Shown here: positions 36,440 through 48,444 of the stretch, piece after piece
Numbering within the stretch: position 1 is the first letter of the stretch
How the letters are laid out: the number at the start of each line of letters is the position of its first letter
NCBI GenBank assembly: GCA_036429605.1
Contig: JAVFKD010000002.1
Coordinates: 2,480,001 to 2,544,000, forward strand
Direction of reading: 5' to 3'
DNA from: Cladobotryum mycophilum
Lineage: Eukaryota > Ascomycota > Sordariomycetes > Hypocreales > Hypocreaceae
DNA length: 64,000 nt
Translations under genes and position numbers: made by a program
Notes under the pieces: generated by a model
Database searches by the model: none
What the model saw: only the letters and a program-made list of their open reading frames with translations
What the model was told of the DNA's origin: nothing

Positions 36440-36885
36440 GTCTCTTTCTAGCTTACATTATGGCTGGACCAGTTCATCTTGAAAGCTAAAAGCGAAGGCT
36501 GTACTATCTACAAGATTTGTGGAGCCTTTGGTTGAAAAGGCAAACACCTGAACATCACATCAAGGTACCAGAAGCATATAGCATACCAAACCTAGATTAT
36601 CATGATTATTTTATGGGTGTGGAGGGCATCACTCCAAGTGCTTGATAGCAAACGCGTAGAGTATATAGAGTCGTGGAGATGAGTAGCGAAATATCACTCT
36701 CAAACAAGAATGCAGCACAGGCGGAGAAAGTGATGCGAGATGGTATAGGTAGTGATCATGAGCAATCCGATCAGCCCAGTTGAGTCCCTCGTTGCACCTT
36801 GCCTCGAAATGATAGCACTGCGCTTCGAGTACGAGAGACAGACGGGAGAACGGCAGAGTAAGACCCGAAGCTGCAATTCCTGCAT
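36440..36885 (+). repeat. Diverged duplicate block, copy A (matches 57,640-57,945)
   Basis: This block and 57,640-57,945 share ACATCAAGGTACCAGA exactly and stay alignable on both sides. They include the run ATCAGCCCA-TTGAGTCCC near the right end and GAAATG-TAGCACTG after it. In both places the block lies next to a copy of the coiled-coil gene. Here it lies beyond the head of the relic and in the opposite orientation to it; at 57.6 kb it follows the tail in the same orientation. Confidence 0.7.
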
Positions 36886-37748
36886 CGCGTAGCTGTTAGT
36901 CAAGCCACGATGCCAGCCCCCAATCTGAGGCTGCAAATAGACACGTCTGTTCGCATTGTTCCTCCTGTAGGGAACTCAATGCGGCAAGGCCGGCCTAAAA
37001 AGCCAGTGAACGGCTTGCATCACGGAAATATTCTTATGAGAGCCGCGCAGCAGGAATCTCTCGTTCAGAATATGGACGCTTGTCGATCCCCCATTTCCTG
37101 TTCTGGTCAGTGATGCAAAGGACCTCTCCGAACTACTGGCAAGATGGTGGAGAGCACGGTTTCTTGGTAATTTGCGCCAGGATGGCAGCACCATAGATGC
37201 CCCTCCCCAACCCCCGAAGCTGATGGCTCGAGAGAGAGAGAGATGTGCCTCCTAACGCGCGTCGAGCTACTAGCCATTACGAGATGGAATGCGAAAGGGA
37301 AAGAAAAATCTGATGAATGGTGAGCGAATATTGTCTTGGCCGATGCAAAGAAGCGGCGGTCTGTGATGTCAAGCATGCAGGCAAGCATAGGGCTAATGCG
37401 TGACAGAGCCAGAAGAGACACAGCACAGCACAGGCCAGACTGTCACTGTCGCACTGCGGGAACCAACAACAAAGAAGAATACATTGGTAGCAGTATAGTA
37501 CTGAGACATTGACTGCTCCTCTTTTGCCAGAGTCAATGAGGTAATTGAACAACTTTGTTCGCCCACATGTTCCATCATTTTCTCCAAAGAATATTCTTCG
37601 TATGGCAATTTCGACGCTTTGACGCCAAATAGTAACTCGTCTGTGCTTTTGAATGTCTGATCGGGAATGCGGGAGGGAGAGATCTCGGAAACGGTCAAAG
37701 CTGCGATGAGTTTCGTGACAGCCCGACACTGGCTCTGACATACATTTG

Positions 37749-37800
37749 GCACTGACACTGACACTGACACTGACACTGACGTTGACGTTGACACACTGAC
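37749..37800. repeat. ACTGAC hexamer microsatellite
   Basis: Four or five near-perfect copies of ACTGAC followed by GTTGAC variants. On the minus strand an open frame reads through it as a Ser/Val repeat, but no gene is supported there. Confidence 0.8.
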
Positions 37801-40800
37801 CTGAGTCTTGTCCGCCGCCGCATACGATTCCGCCGGCGAGGGGTGGCTGGCTGGTGGTGCATGGAGGAGCCCAGAAGCCCAAAAAGCTCCAGCTGGTCAG
37901 GGTCAAGTCAGAGATGCAGTGGGTGTGGAGGTTTGAAAAGCTTCGATAGCCTGGGATTAGTAAATTGTCCACTTGTGGCGGAAGTGGCTTGCACAGTGCG
38001 TACTGGTTTTACCGACATCGTCATGACGTGTGCCGTCTGTTTTCTGCATCCGACCAACAAGTAAAGTACCTGAGGAACGAGATGGCATTTCGTCATAAAT
38101 AAGCTGATCAAGCTTGCTTGCAAGTACCTATAGAAGAGGTTTAACACGAAAACAGCCGTCAAACATCCAGTCGACTTGGAAAGACCTGTCTGTCCGTCGT
38201 GGACAGGTAGATACGGCATCCGTACGTGAAGAAGCTCCGTCAGACTTGTCTTGGTGAGAATACGAGAATATCCATGGTGAGACATTGCTGAAGCTTCGGG
38301 CCATCCTCCATGGCCCATGTCAGCATTTTATCCCATTGGAATGACTTTTGGACTCTGTTATCAAGCAGTGATGAAGTTAACCCACTGAGGGAGCAGCGCA
38401 TGGCAGTAAACAAATGATATAAGCTTTAGGTTCGGTATGCGCTCGCTATGCAAATGGTACAGCGTCGGTCCCTCCCTCTTGATTTCATGGATCCATTTGG
38501 GAGCCCTCTCTCTCGTTGCATGGCTGCCCGACGCTGTTCGCCTTCTTCTTCCAGTGCATTCGGAACAAGCCGATTGAGGACCAACACAGTGAGGTGCCAC
38601 AGTGCGTGAGCGGGCTTACGGACAGGTACAGTACAATGTTAGCATGCTAACCTATAGACGTCTGTATGTACTTACAACCCAAGCATCCAAGATCCCATCC
38701 ATCTCACCATTACCCAGTATCTACTCCTTAGTCCAGGCCATGATTTAATTAAAGATAACAAAGTCTCACTGGTTTCGTTCGATGAAGTCGACATGACACA
38801 ACAGGCAAGACATGAGCGGAACCATTTGAGGTTCCATAGGGATTCCCGCAGTGGACCAGAAACAAGAAAGCGACATCGTCATGACCCATTGCCACATTAT
38901 CCGCTCTATTCCCAATTCAGTTGCGGAACAGCCACTCATGAGCCACACGTGTGAAGCTCAAGTGGGTCAATTGACCAATGGGAAACATGACCAGGGTTAC
39001 AGGGGTAGCTTTCCAGCTGGGCTGGCCGATCTTGGATTAACGTAGCCGATGAACCCTTGCCTTTTTGACAGCTTGGATGACGGGGCGGGGGCTCAACTTC
39101 AAGGAATTTTTGCTTCTTCTTTTCCTCGGTCCTTGTCCTGGTCTCGGTCTTGGTTCTTTGGACCCGTTGGCTGCCTATCCGGGATCAGGCCAGTGACGTT
39201 TGCATACTCTTGGCCGTCACCATGGTTTCCCTATCAGGTTCCCCACGTTGGTCGCTATTACGCCGTTTCTCTCTACGGTCTGGGTACTGCAGATCCCAAT
39301 GCATTTCCCAGCCATTTGACGATTCTGATGGCTGGCGGCATGTCCGTGCTGGAGGGACAAGTATCGAGCATGAACCACACAACCTCCCCGCCATGCACGC
39401 TCCCTATGACACTACAGGGTGAAAGGGGGAAATCATCTGGAAAAAAGAAAACAAGAGGGAGGTGTCACACTGGCATGCTGAGAAATATTATAATTAACGC
39501 AGGTTGTGGCATGATGGGCTATTTCTGTTGGTCAAACAATGCGCTTTGTACCTGGTTGTGTGACTTGGAGAGGGAGAGGGAGAGGGATGGGAGGGAGGGC
39601 AGCAGCGGGAGGGCGATGGAGGGGAACGATGGATGGTGGGATAGAGAAGTGGGTGTGTGTGTTGGCGCCGTTTTGTTTTTTTATTACTTCCAAGGTTCGA
39701 TTTTTGCAGTTGCCGGACGCCTTTATCGATCGAAAACTTGGCATCGTTTTAGTCTCGCCCACTAAATGGAGGCCTGTAGGTGCTATAACTCCCAGGCTAG
39801 CGAGTGAAAGGGCTGGTCCGCGCCACCATGTCTTTGCGCTGTCTTGGTCAACATCCCTCCAAGATTTTCCATCCATGTCCCTCTTCCACGTCACCTTGAC
39901 CTGACCCGTGCTCTTCATTTCCAGCAGAGTGTGACGCTCGATTGGGCCCATCTGCAAGTATGTACAGTATTCACGCAGCACTGCGAGAAAGGCGCAGTTA
40001 CCGGGTACCACCCGTGGCCCACCAGGGGAGAGGGTTAGTGGAGGTGGTAGAGGTTGGGTTCGGCTCATCGCTGCCGTCCTCCCTGGCAGCTAACAGCAAG
40101 GTCTGACCTCATTGAAGGGGAACATCTTTCTCTCTCCGTCTCTCGCTCTCTCTTTGTCCAATGTTCCAGTCCACTTTTGACCTTGGATTTCGATGCCCTA
40201 ATCGAAAGAAGCTTCCCCGTGTCCGAATGCTCCGAGAGGGAGGAGCGTTACAAGTCACTCGGTACCTGCCTACCGACAAAACCTGATGTAACTCTTGAGT
40301 CATTGAGGTCAGCCAAGCTGAGATGTGCAAACCTGAGAGGGCCCAGAGAAGAGGCAACCCGCTTGTCACCAAAGAGTGATGTAATTACGGCATTGGAAAA
40401 AAGGCTTTCGAGTTTGGTGCAACGCCGCTTCTTGTAGTAGCTGTTCGTACGGATTCAGGCCGGAGTGCTACCTTGTAGCCTCGCAACCCTCGCAACCCGC
40501 CATCTTTCTAGTGCCACCCGCTGCATGCATACAGACAACGACCTTAATCCGTCACTCCCTGCTGTTGCCGGTACTCTCAAGTAGTAGTGATAGATTCAAG
40601 ACATCCATGGATCCATATCCATGGGGGAGCTTTTAGCCCTCAACCCCTCCAAGATGACGCTAGTTTGTCCAAGATAAGGAAGGTTGCCAGCTGCCCAGCG
40701 GCGGTGGAGGTGCAATTGTTGGCAAGTACGAAGTACAGCAACTGCAAGTGTACTTCGCCCCATGTACCTCTATCAAGCTACACTCTTGGTTGGATCTTCT

Positions 40801-41497
40801 TCCCTTGCTGCTTCCTCATCTTCACATAAAGACTCTCGACTTCCACTCGCCCAAACATCCATCATCACCTTCTCTGATCTTCCAATTTCTCCTCACTCAC
40901 AAAAAAAAACTCTTCTCTTCCTTCATCACCATCAGCCTCGCCATTTCAATCAAGATCCACGAGAACTTCCAAGCTTCATCGCCGCCTCCCTTTTGAATCT
41001 TACATCCTCTCGTTTTGCGTCCCTCGTTACGCACTCATATTACAAAGGTGAGTCTCTCTCTTCGACTTCATCTGCTCATCTCTTCACCTCCTCGCTTCGA
41101 TGCGACGGTTTCCCTGCCTCATCAATACGAGCATGCTTTGATTGCTTCTGTTGAGGGAACACGATAATCTCTCGACGCTCCCTTGCATCTCTCTATCCCA
41201 TCTCTACTTCGTCGCACACCCCCTTTGTGCGGCCTAGCACAAGCATCACGTCGCTTTCAAGACACACCGCACTTGCATTATTTATCTACCGCTGTTTTCT
41301 CTGATTAACAGTCTACTCCCACCTACTTCTTCATCTCATCTTCTAGATTTCCTCATTCTTTCTCCTTCCTCCTTATCCTTACACTCTCTTACATGACTTT
41401 CGTGTCCGCCTTGCATTGATCAGCTTGTCATTACCCCAGTACTGACAAAATTACTCTCGAGCAGATTCCGCATCAAATTTGACAATCAATCTTCAAG

Positions 41498-42780
41498 ATG
41501 AAGTCCGTCGTTATCGCTCTTAGCACCTTGGCTGCGGCCGTTGTTGCCCAAGATCTTTCCGGGCTTGCTACCTGTGGTGTATGTTACAACCTATTCACAA
41601 ACTCCATCTCTTTGGCATTTTCTTACGAATATCTCAGAAAACCTGCGCAGCCAACATGTTGAGCGCTGAAAAAGCCCAAGAGCTGAGCTGCCAGCAGAAC
41701 GACCTCAAGTGCTTGTGCGCTAATGTCAACTTCACCTACGGCCTTCGAGACTGCGCCACTGCTATCTGCAGTGCCGATGATGCGAGAAAGGTCGTTGAGT
41801 ATGGCATCGCCGTCTGCAAGAGTATGTAACCTTTATATTGACCTCAACGTCCTTTCATTGACACAACTTACAGATGCTGGTGTTGCCATCACAACTGGCG
41901 GTGGCGGTGGTAGCGGCGGCTCTGGAAGTGGTTCTGAAACCGCTACTGCCACTGCCACTGCCACGGTTACTGCTACTCCTACTGGAACCGATGGAAACGG
42001 TAACGGTGGTGGTGCAGGTGGTTCTGTATGCATATCAACAACCTCACGAAATAGTAGTGCAATTTACTAACTCGTCTATAGGTCTCAACCATCTATAGCA
42101 CCCTGACTTCCGATGGTAGTGTTATCACCACCCCTGTCGCAACGACTACCTTCAGCGGTTCCAACGGTGGTAGCGGAGGCGCTGGTCAAGTTTCTACTAT
42201 TACTTCTGTTGTCACTGGTGAGGACGGAAAGCCTACGACAAGCCTCATCGAAACCACTCTTGCAGGTGGTGCCGGCCAGGTTTCCACCATTACTTCCGTT
42301 GTCACCGGTGAGGATGGCAAGCCTACGACAAGCCTTATCGAAACCACTCTTGCTGGCGGCGCTGGCCAGGTTTCTACTTTCACTACCGTTGTCACTGGTG
42401 AGGATGGTAAGCCAACCACTAGTGTTGGCGAGACCACTCTTACTGGTACTGGTGGCGAAAGTGTTACCGTCACGGGCACCGATGGCGCAACCGAAACCGG
42501 CAGCCTTGTCCTGACCACCCTGACCTCTGACGGCTCCCAAGTCGTTCAGACTCTCACCACCGTCTTCCAAACCGGTGAAAATTCCGCCACTGAGACTGGT
42601 TCTGGTGCCACTAGGACTGACTCGGCTGGCAGTTCAACTAGCAAGGCTGGTGCTGTGAGTATCTCCCATGGCGATCATATTGTTTCCATATACTGACAAA
42701 AGATTTAGTCTATGCCCCAGGTGACCGCAGCTCCCGTCGGCATCATTGCTGCTGCCGGTCTTGCTCTTCTCATGCTCTAA
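41498..42780 (+). CDS. CFEM-domain, GPI-anchored cell-surface protein with internal repeats
   Basis: Five exons: 41498-41578, 41638-41821, 41874-42025, 42082-42654 and 42709-42780; 353 residues. A signal peptide (MKSVVIALSTLAAAVVAQ) precedes an eight-cysteine CFEM domain, with Cys in ATCG, KTCA, LSCQ, LKCL, LCAN, RDCA, AICS and AVCK. A Gly/Ser/Thr-rich stalk follows, containing three copies of a 30-residue unit (GQVSTITSVVTGEDGKPTTS). The C-terminus is a hydrophobic GPI signal (APVGIIAAAGLALLML). CFEM proteins of fungi act at the cell surface in adhesion, haem capture or host interaction. The Thr/Ser stalk is probably O-glycosylated. The family call is secure; the specific role is not visible. 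Confidence 0.93.
42170..42445 (+). repeat. Three tandem 90-bp coding repeats in the CFEM stalk
   Basis: Each unit codes GAGQVSTITSVVTGEDGKPT plus ten residues; the third unit has diverged (STFTTVV, VGETTL). The 90-bp period keeps frame, so copy number can vary without harming the protein. Confidence 0.85.
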
Positions 42781-43686
42781 GTGGCCACGTATAACGGCCT
42801 GTTTGATGTTTTCACGTTGCACATGTTTGACAAATAATACCCCACCATTGTCTCATAATCCTGGAGTCCTTTCAACATGTTTTCCTCGATACAGGAACTT
42901 GGCGCCGAGATGTTACGACAAGAAAACTACCTAGGAACAAAGTGACTGGTCATGCAAGGGAAGGTTTAGTTGCAGGTCTATGAGACATATGGTTTTATCT
43001 CTTTTTCTTTTTAATGGGCCATGATGAGATGCATTGGTGGATTTGGAACCTGATTCTTGACAATTGTTAGAGGAATATGGAGGATGAAAATGGCTCGAAG
43101 GCATGGCACATCTCTGGCGCAGTTCACATCTGCCCTCTGGTACCGTCGTTATTGACTGCCACGCATTTCGAGATGATATGATACCCGATTCTGGCCTGGC
43201 CTGGATGGACGGGGTTGGCTTTCTTGCTCTCATTTGACAAGACATTAATAAATAATTTTGGTGCCATGTAAATCACTGTTCCTTGCTATGTGTGTGAGGG
43301 TGATGGTAATGATTGTTTCACATATATTTAATCCAGAATGTCATCTTGCATGCTTTTATTATATGAACGAAATCTGAATGTTTTCATTTATACATTCTAA
43401 TTCACCGCTTTCCATTTAAGTTCATATCACTAATAGGTGAGATCCATACTGGGAATGAGACATTGTAAATGCCATTCCTATGAAGTTGGACACCATTTTG
43501 GTGGTACCTTCATTGTAATCCCCTCTGATCGGATCATTTAGATAAATTCAATCCCTATAGAATCTGCGATGATATCATCCAAAAAAACCCCTAATCCTTT
43601 CCCACATATTTTACACCATGAACGCCACAATGCATGTACAAGACACATTACATCAGTGAGAAATAAAGTCCGTCCTTGTCGCTCAT
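42781..43686. other. Convergent intergenic region between the CFEM and pirin genes
   Basis: The 3' flanks of two genes facing each other. The sequence is AT-rich from about 43,240 to 43,640. No gene is supported. Confidence 0.5.
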
Positions 43687-44998
43687 TCAAGTCAGCATTG
43701 ACTTGCCAATCTCACTCTCCCAGTCCTTGGCACGTTCGAAGCCATTGGCATGGCTCTGGTAATCGAACAATGCTTGGTAAACCTCCTCCTTGGATGTGAC
43801 GACAAACGGTCCGTATTGGACAATGGGTTGATCCAGGGGAGTGCCAGCAATGAGAACTGGGGAAATGGCTTGTTAGCAGTGTTTTTTTTTGAGGGGAAGC
43901 TAGTGAAAGAGGGCTTCATTCAGGGGGTTGATTGACTTACCGATTCGAGAGTTTTGTTCGGCATCGGCGTCGAGTTCTAGGTGAACGACGTCACCTTGGG
44001 GCTCGAAGACGACGTTGTGGTATTGCTCGACCTTTTGGCGGTCGTCGCCATTGCTGAACCAGGCGTTGCCCTCGAGGATGTAGGCAAAGGCGTTCCATCC
44101 CTGGGGGAGGGGCTGCGTGACCTTGGCTCCGGGGCGGAGGATGACGTCGAGGATCCAGACGGGGGTGTAGGCGAGGTCCTTTACCGAGTCAACGCCGTGG
44201 CTCTGACCGGAGATGACCTTGATGGTGGCCTTTCCGTCGTCGACATCGACGGCGGGGATCTCGGAGGCGCGGAGGTCGCGGTAGCGGGGCTCGCAGTTCT
44301 TGAGCTGCTGGGGCAGGTCGACCCACAGCTGGAGGCCGACGTTTGCGCTGCCGTCCGGGTTCTGGCGGGGCATCTCGGCGTGGACAATGCCACGGCCGGC
44401 GGTCATGAATTGGAGGTCACCGGAGTTGAGGGTGCCGCGATTACCGGCGAAGTCTTCGTGGTCGACGCCGCCTTGGATAAGGTATGTGATTGTTTCTTGA
44501 CCACGGTGGGGGCTAGTTTTTGGAGTATTAGCTATGTGTAGAGAGGGTTTATAAAGAGGAAGATTGAGGTGAGACTTACTGATCAGGGAAGCCGGCGCCG
44601 GGCTTGATGGAAAAGTGGTCGAGCATGAGGAAGGGAGAAAAGTTGCGAAGGTTGGGAGTGCCGATTGAGCGTCGGACTCGAGCGCCTTGACCTTCGGCTT
44701 GCTCGATGGCCAGAAAGGCCTTGCGGATGGTTCGTGCGACGGACATTTCGGTTGCGAAGAGGTGGTGGTCTGGTTCTGGGATTGTTCCCTGGAGAATGTT
44801 GCTTTCCACCGGTTGAGGACTGAGCGTCCGGGTTTCTGCCTTGTCTGCTTCCGAAGAGCTCTTTAAGTAGATGTTGTAGTAGTTGGCAATCGAGTTAATT
44901 GCTACAGAAGTGAGGTCTGTAAGAGCGCCGCGATGCTTGTAGAGGATGGTTGAGGACAATCCAATGAGTATTGCTATGATGAGATGGAAAAGCTTCAT
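43687..44998 (-). CDS. Pirin-family cupin protein with an N-terminal hydrophobic segment
   Basis: Three exons, 44580-44998, 43941-44512 and 43687-43856, give 386 residues. The pirin core starts at about residue 85 (MSVARTIRKAFLAIEQAEG) and contains the N-terminal cupin metal site within HPHRGQETITYLIQGGVDHED and the MTAGRGIVHAEMP motif. The C-terminal cupin follows, ending DWESEIGKSMLT. Pirins are iron-binding cupins; some act as quercetin 2,3-dioxygenases, others as nuclear cofactors. The 80 residues ahead of the core begin MKLFHLIIAILIGLSSTIL, a likely signal anchor or import signal, which is unusual for pirin. The Met at the core start could be used instead to make a cytosolic or nuclear form. 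Confidence 0.9.
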
Positions 44999-45929
44999 GA
45001 GGAGGGGGAATGGAACAATCAGGGGACTTTTATAGACGGATGCAATTGCTGGTTGGAAATGGTGAGAAATCTTGAGAGGAGGCTTGATGAAGATGGAAAG
45101 ATGGTTAAGCATATTATAATAGATTAAGTCATCCGTCATTCTGCATTGCTTTTTGCTTTTCTGGAACTGCCCCCCTCCTTCATGTGGGAGAGCTGCTGTT
45201 TGAGGGTCGGGTCCCTTGCAGCTAAGCCTGGAGGGGCTCTAGCTGTTGCAGTTGGAGCTGGAGGCTTTTGGTGGTTAGACGCCCCCCACATTAGTAACAC
45301 TTACATCAGCAGAGGGAGCTTCGTTCGAATTTTGTCTCGGCGACATTTGGAAGCGCTCTGGTTCAGCAATTGGCAATCTTTACATAACACGCACCCACCT
45401 TTTGTCATTGTACATAAGTACCTATGTACATCAGGTACTGGTTAGCCGGAGCTGGCCCCACACAACAGCCCGAACATCATTTTCGGTGAAGACTCATCCC
45501 GGTGTGTAGAGCTTCTCGGTGTAACGCTCATCACCTGACTTGTTTTTTTCTGGTCCCTTCTTTGGCTTGTGATTTGATGGGCTTCAAGTAAATGACGCTG
45601 AGGAAACGACTTGCTGCAAAACAGAAAGAAAAAAGAGGTTCTATCAACCAACCAGCAATAAAGCCGAGCTGCTCTACAATTTACTTCCAAAGTCACTTTT
45701 AACCTAGATTCTCCACTTTTATACACAAAGGGGAGCTTTTTTTCTTCATTCATTTTGGTAACCTATTTTGTGAGGGCATTACAGAAAGGCAATAAGACAA
45801 AGAAAAGAAAAAAGAAGAAAAAAACATACCTCACGTTTGCTCTCTTTCCCTCTCTTCCTCTTCCTCTCCCTCTCTCACCACCCACCACCTTCTTCCGTTC
45901 AGGGGGAGGAGGAAGAAGAGGGACCGAGA
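44999..45929. other. Divergent promoter region between pirin and the kinase-like gene
   Basis: The right end (about 45,790-45,925) is an AAGAAAA tract followed by CT- and GA-rich leader sequence. The frame of the kinase-like gene stays open upstream to a Met at 45837, but that part is pure low-complexity leader. No other gene is seen. Confidence 0.5.
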
Positions 45930-46820
45930 ATGGTGCTCAAAGACACAGTTCTTTCCATCGAGCTCGGTCCAAATGACTGCTTGTACAGAATACTCCGTGA
46001 AGATGAGGCTCACAGCAACAACAACAACAATATCACAATATCGACAACGACGAAAAACAAAAAGATTGTCTACGTCGTGCTAAAGCACCCGGATCTCATA
46101 CCAAAGGCCTCGCGGACAAAGGGACCGGACGTGATTCGCGCCTTTTCAAACCTAAAGGAATGGCCGTCCCATTCATGGCACACCCTGACGGTCTTCGGGG
46201 ACGGGGGCGAGAAGCCGGGTGTGATGCGAGAAGAGGCCGACGAGTTCCGGCCCCACGCCCTGTCGCAGCGCCAGCTGCTTGGTAACTACGAGTACTTTGA
46301 TATCCTCGAGCTGCACGTCGTCCAGTCCGTCAAGGAGAGGAGCTTCCGCGTCGTCAGGCAAGAAGGAGTCGATGGTAGTACTACTACCACCACCTGCTTC
46401 CTCAAGATCGCCAGGTTCGCCTTTGAGCTCGGCTGGCTGGCCCAGGAGATTGAGGCGCACCACACCCTAGCCCACCGGGACGCCTTCCTGGCCCCCAGGA
46501 TCCTGGGCTACGCCTACGAGGAGACGCCCGATCGCGTCATAGGCCTGCTCTTCGAGGAGGTCAAGGGCCGGCGGCCCACCCCAGCCGACCTGCCGGCGTG
46601 CCAAGCAGCGCTGCAGAAGCTCCACGACCTGGACGTCGTACACGGGGACATTGTGATGGACAACATTTTCATCACCGACGACGGGGTCAAGTTCATCGAC
46701 TTTGAGGAGTCGTGCATAGGCCCCATCGGGGAGGAGGACGAGTGGAGGCAGAGGAAGGAGGATGAGATGCAGAGCCTGATAGAGCAGCTCTCGTATGAGC
46801 CTGGGAAGAGGCGTCCATGA
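45930..46820 (+). CDS. Protein-kinase-fold (aminoglycoside phosphotransferase-like) protein
   Basis: A single-exon gene; I take the Met at 45930 (MVLKDTVLSIELGPNDC), giving 296 residues, because the longer frame from 45837 begins with CT-rich leader sequence. The C-terminal half shows the kinase catalytic loop VHGDIVMDNIFI and the metal-binding IDFEES. This HGD...N...DFE pattern is that of APH-like and small fungal kinase families rather than the HRD...DFG of canonical kinases. A hinge-like GLLFEEVKGRRP precedes it. The substrate is unknown; homologous fungal proteins are usually annotated only as kinase-like. Confidence 0.75.
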   Translation: MVLKDTVLSIELGPNDCLYRILREDEAHSNNNNNITISTTTKNKKIVYVVLKHPDLIPKASRTKGPDVIRAFSNLKEWPSHSWHTLTVFGDGGEKPGVMREEADEFRPHALSQRQLLGNYEYFDILELHVVQSVKERSFRVVRQEGVDGSTTTTTCFLKIARFAFELGWLAQEIEAHHTLAHRDAFLAPRILGYAYEETPDRVIGLLFEEVKGRRPTPADLPACQAALQKLHDLDVVHGDIVMDNIFITDDGVKFIDFEESCIGPIGEEDEWRQRKEDEMQSLIEQLSYEPGKRRP

Positions 46821-47809
46821 GATGGGATGGGATATTGGGGCGGTGGGGGGCGGTGTCCAAATGAGTTTTCTTTTAATTTGAAGTCAATGATGAATAATGA
46901 TATGAATTCTATGTAATAATGATCATGTATGATTTTTTAACTCGTAATAAATGAGACTACTTGCTTGTCAATTAATGCCATGATTTACTTGTGATGAATG
47001 TAACATGCTTCTTCAACCGTCAGGAACAGCAGGTCAGTGCATCATAATGATCATTGTCTCAGCCTTACCAGTTTCACACGCCAATAAGTTGATGATCCGT
47101 GCCTTGAGACTCATACAAAGAAATGCATGTGACAGCGCAAAGGTGTAACGACAGAGAAAATGTGCATAGACAGAGAAAATGTACATCATTTATCAACATT
47201 CAACATCACTAGGAGCCAATTCATCTTGAACCATGAGCTTAATAAAACGGAAAAGGAGATCTATTACTAACTCCACGTTGGTATTTGACCTTTTTGTGTC
47301 ATCCATGTCATCGCCATTCAATAAAAAAAATAAAAAAAATAAAAAAAAACAAAGAACAAAGGAAAACCCATTTCTTGTACGCCTCCACCCCGTAAATAAA
47401 AAGTCATCAACCGAGTGTTCCGCCCACATGCCTCGTGGCAAGCCAACATACTGCCTCCGTGTACCCGAAGCCGTGAGAAAGAGAGAAGAGATCAAGCAGA
47501 AGCCTGGAGGAAAAGATATGATCGGCTCGGAAAGGAGTAGCCGCCAAATATTATGCAATGATTGCAGATGCCACGTCTCGTACTGACAGGCCCTCCCACA
47601 CACACCCTCCCCTCCCAATCTCTAACCATGTGTCATGCTGAGCTTGTCCTCGGTGCGTCAAACTAATGTTGTTGTAAAGAGCGGGAGAAGAGATGCGGAA
47701 GATGAGTTCAGAAAACGCCGGGAATCTGAGGAGATAGAAAAGTGCATTGAAAGCCAGAAATAAAGAAAAAATATGGCCATCCTGAGTAAAGTTGGATGTA
47801 GATGAAAAT
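46821..47809. other. Convergent 3' region, A-rich
   Basis: It separates the kinase-like gene from the perilipin gene. It contains an A-rich AAAAAAAT repeat at about 47,322-47,351 and AT-rich sequence near 46,860-47,000. No gene is supported. Confidence 0.5.
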
Positions 47810-48444
47810 TTACTGGTTAACCTTCTCCTTGGTGATCTCAGTAGCCTCAGTCTTCTTGGCAGAGACGAAGTTGCTGAGCCAGCTAAGGGTCTCGTTGCTG
47901 ACAACGAAGGCGGTGGTAACAGCGGCCTTGCCCTGGGCAACGAGGCCGTCCTGCTCAATCTTCTTCAACTCGGTGGCGTAGACCTCGAAGACGTGGTCCT
48001 TGCCCTCGATAGCCTTCTGGTAAGGAATACCGGCGTATTCGCGGGTCTCGTTGTAGAGCTCGCTGGTGGGCTTCTTGATGGCGGGGAAACGCTCATCGAC
48101 ACGGTCGAGGGTCTTGTCACCGAGGGCATCGGCCTTCTCGGCGTAGGGGGTGACGTAGGGGATGACGAGACCGTAAGGCTTCTTCAGGAGAGGGAGGACG
48201 GGAACAGCAAAGGTCTGGTAGACGGTGTCACCAATCTTGAAGGATCGCTGGGCGAGCTGGTTGGCCTTGACAGTATCGATGCTGTCGACGACGAAGGGGT
48301 AGGAGAGAATGTGCTGTTTAGGGAGGTTGTTGTCAGCAATTGATGCAATCGGAAGCCATGGAGTTGGGGTTACTGCAAAATACTTACGTCGAGGAAAGCA
48401 GAGTGAGGGGTGGTGATATCACCGTTGACCTGAGCGACTGCCAT
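47810..48444 (-). CDS. Perilipin / CAP20-like lipid-droplet protein
   Basis: Two exons, 48388-48444 and 47810-48313, give 186 residues, close to the 183 residues I recall for CAP20. The protein starts MAVAQVNGDITTPHSAFLD and continues HILSYPFVVDSIDTVKANQ, VLPLLKKPYGLVIPYVTPY and ADALGDKTLDRVDERFPAIK. These are hallmark parts of fungal perilipins (CAP20 of Colletotrichum, MPL1 of Metarhizium). They coat lipid droplets and affect appressorium turgor and virulence in pathogenic species. The large open frame on the opposite strand is its shadow. The first exon is only 19 codons. Confidence 0.93.

Larger units (their letters stand above)
36141..41497. other. Gene-poor region of about 5.3 kb upstream of the CFEM gene
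   Basis: Apart from the duplicated block at 36,440-36,885 and a hexamer repeat at 37.75 kb, I see no supported gene. Long frames at 37277-37972 (-), 39049-39765 (+), 39532-40068 (-) and 40684-41154 (+) are built on biased composition and lack domain signals. GAGAGG-type purine tracts lie near 39,570-39,600. From about 40,800 to 41,490 the sequence is CT-rich and looks like the promoter and long leader of the CFEM gene. Confidence 0.5.

Noticed and set aside
37277..37972. 231-codon minus open frame
   Set aside because: Runs through the ACTGAC microsatellite as a Val/Ser repeat; the rest is Cys/Leu-rich without domain features.
39049..39765. 238-codon + strand open frame
   Set aside because: Composition changes abruptly along the frame (ends in RERERDGREG from a purine repeat), overlaps a 178-codon minus frame, and has no recognisable domain.
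43981..44541. 186-codon + strand open frame
   Set aside because: Antisense shadow of the pirin exon; Val/Asp/Gly-rich as expected for a shadow of codon-biased DNA.
47792..48343. 183-codon + strand open frame
   Set aside because: Exact antisense shadow of the perilipin coding exon, which has clear family motifs.
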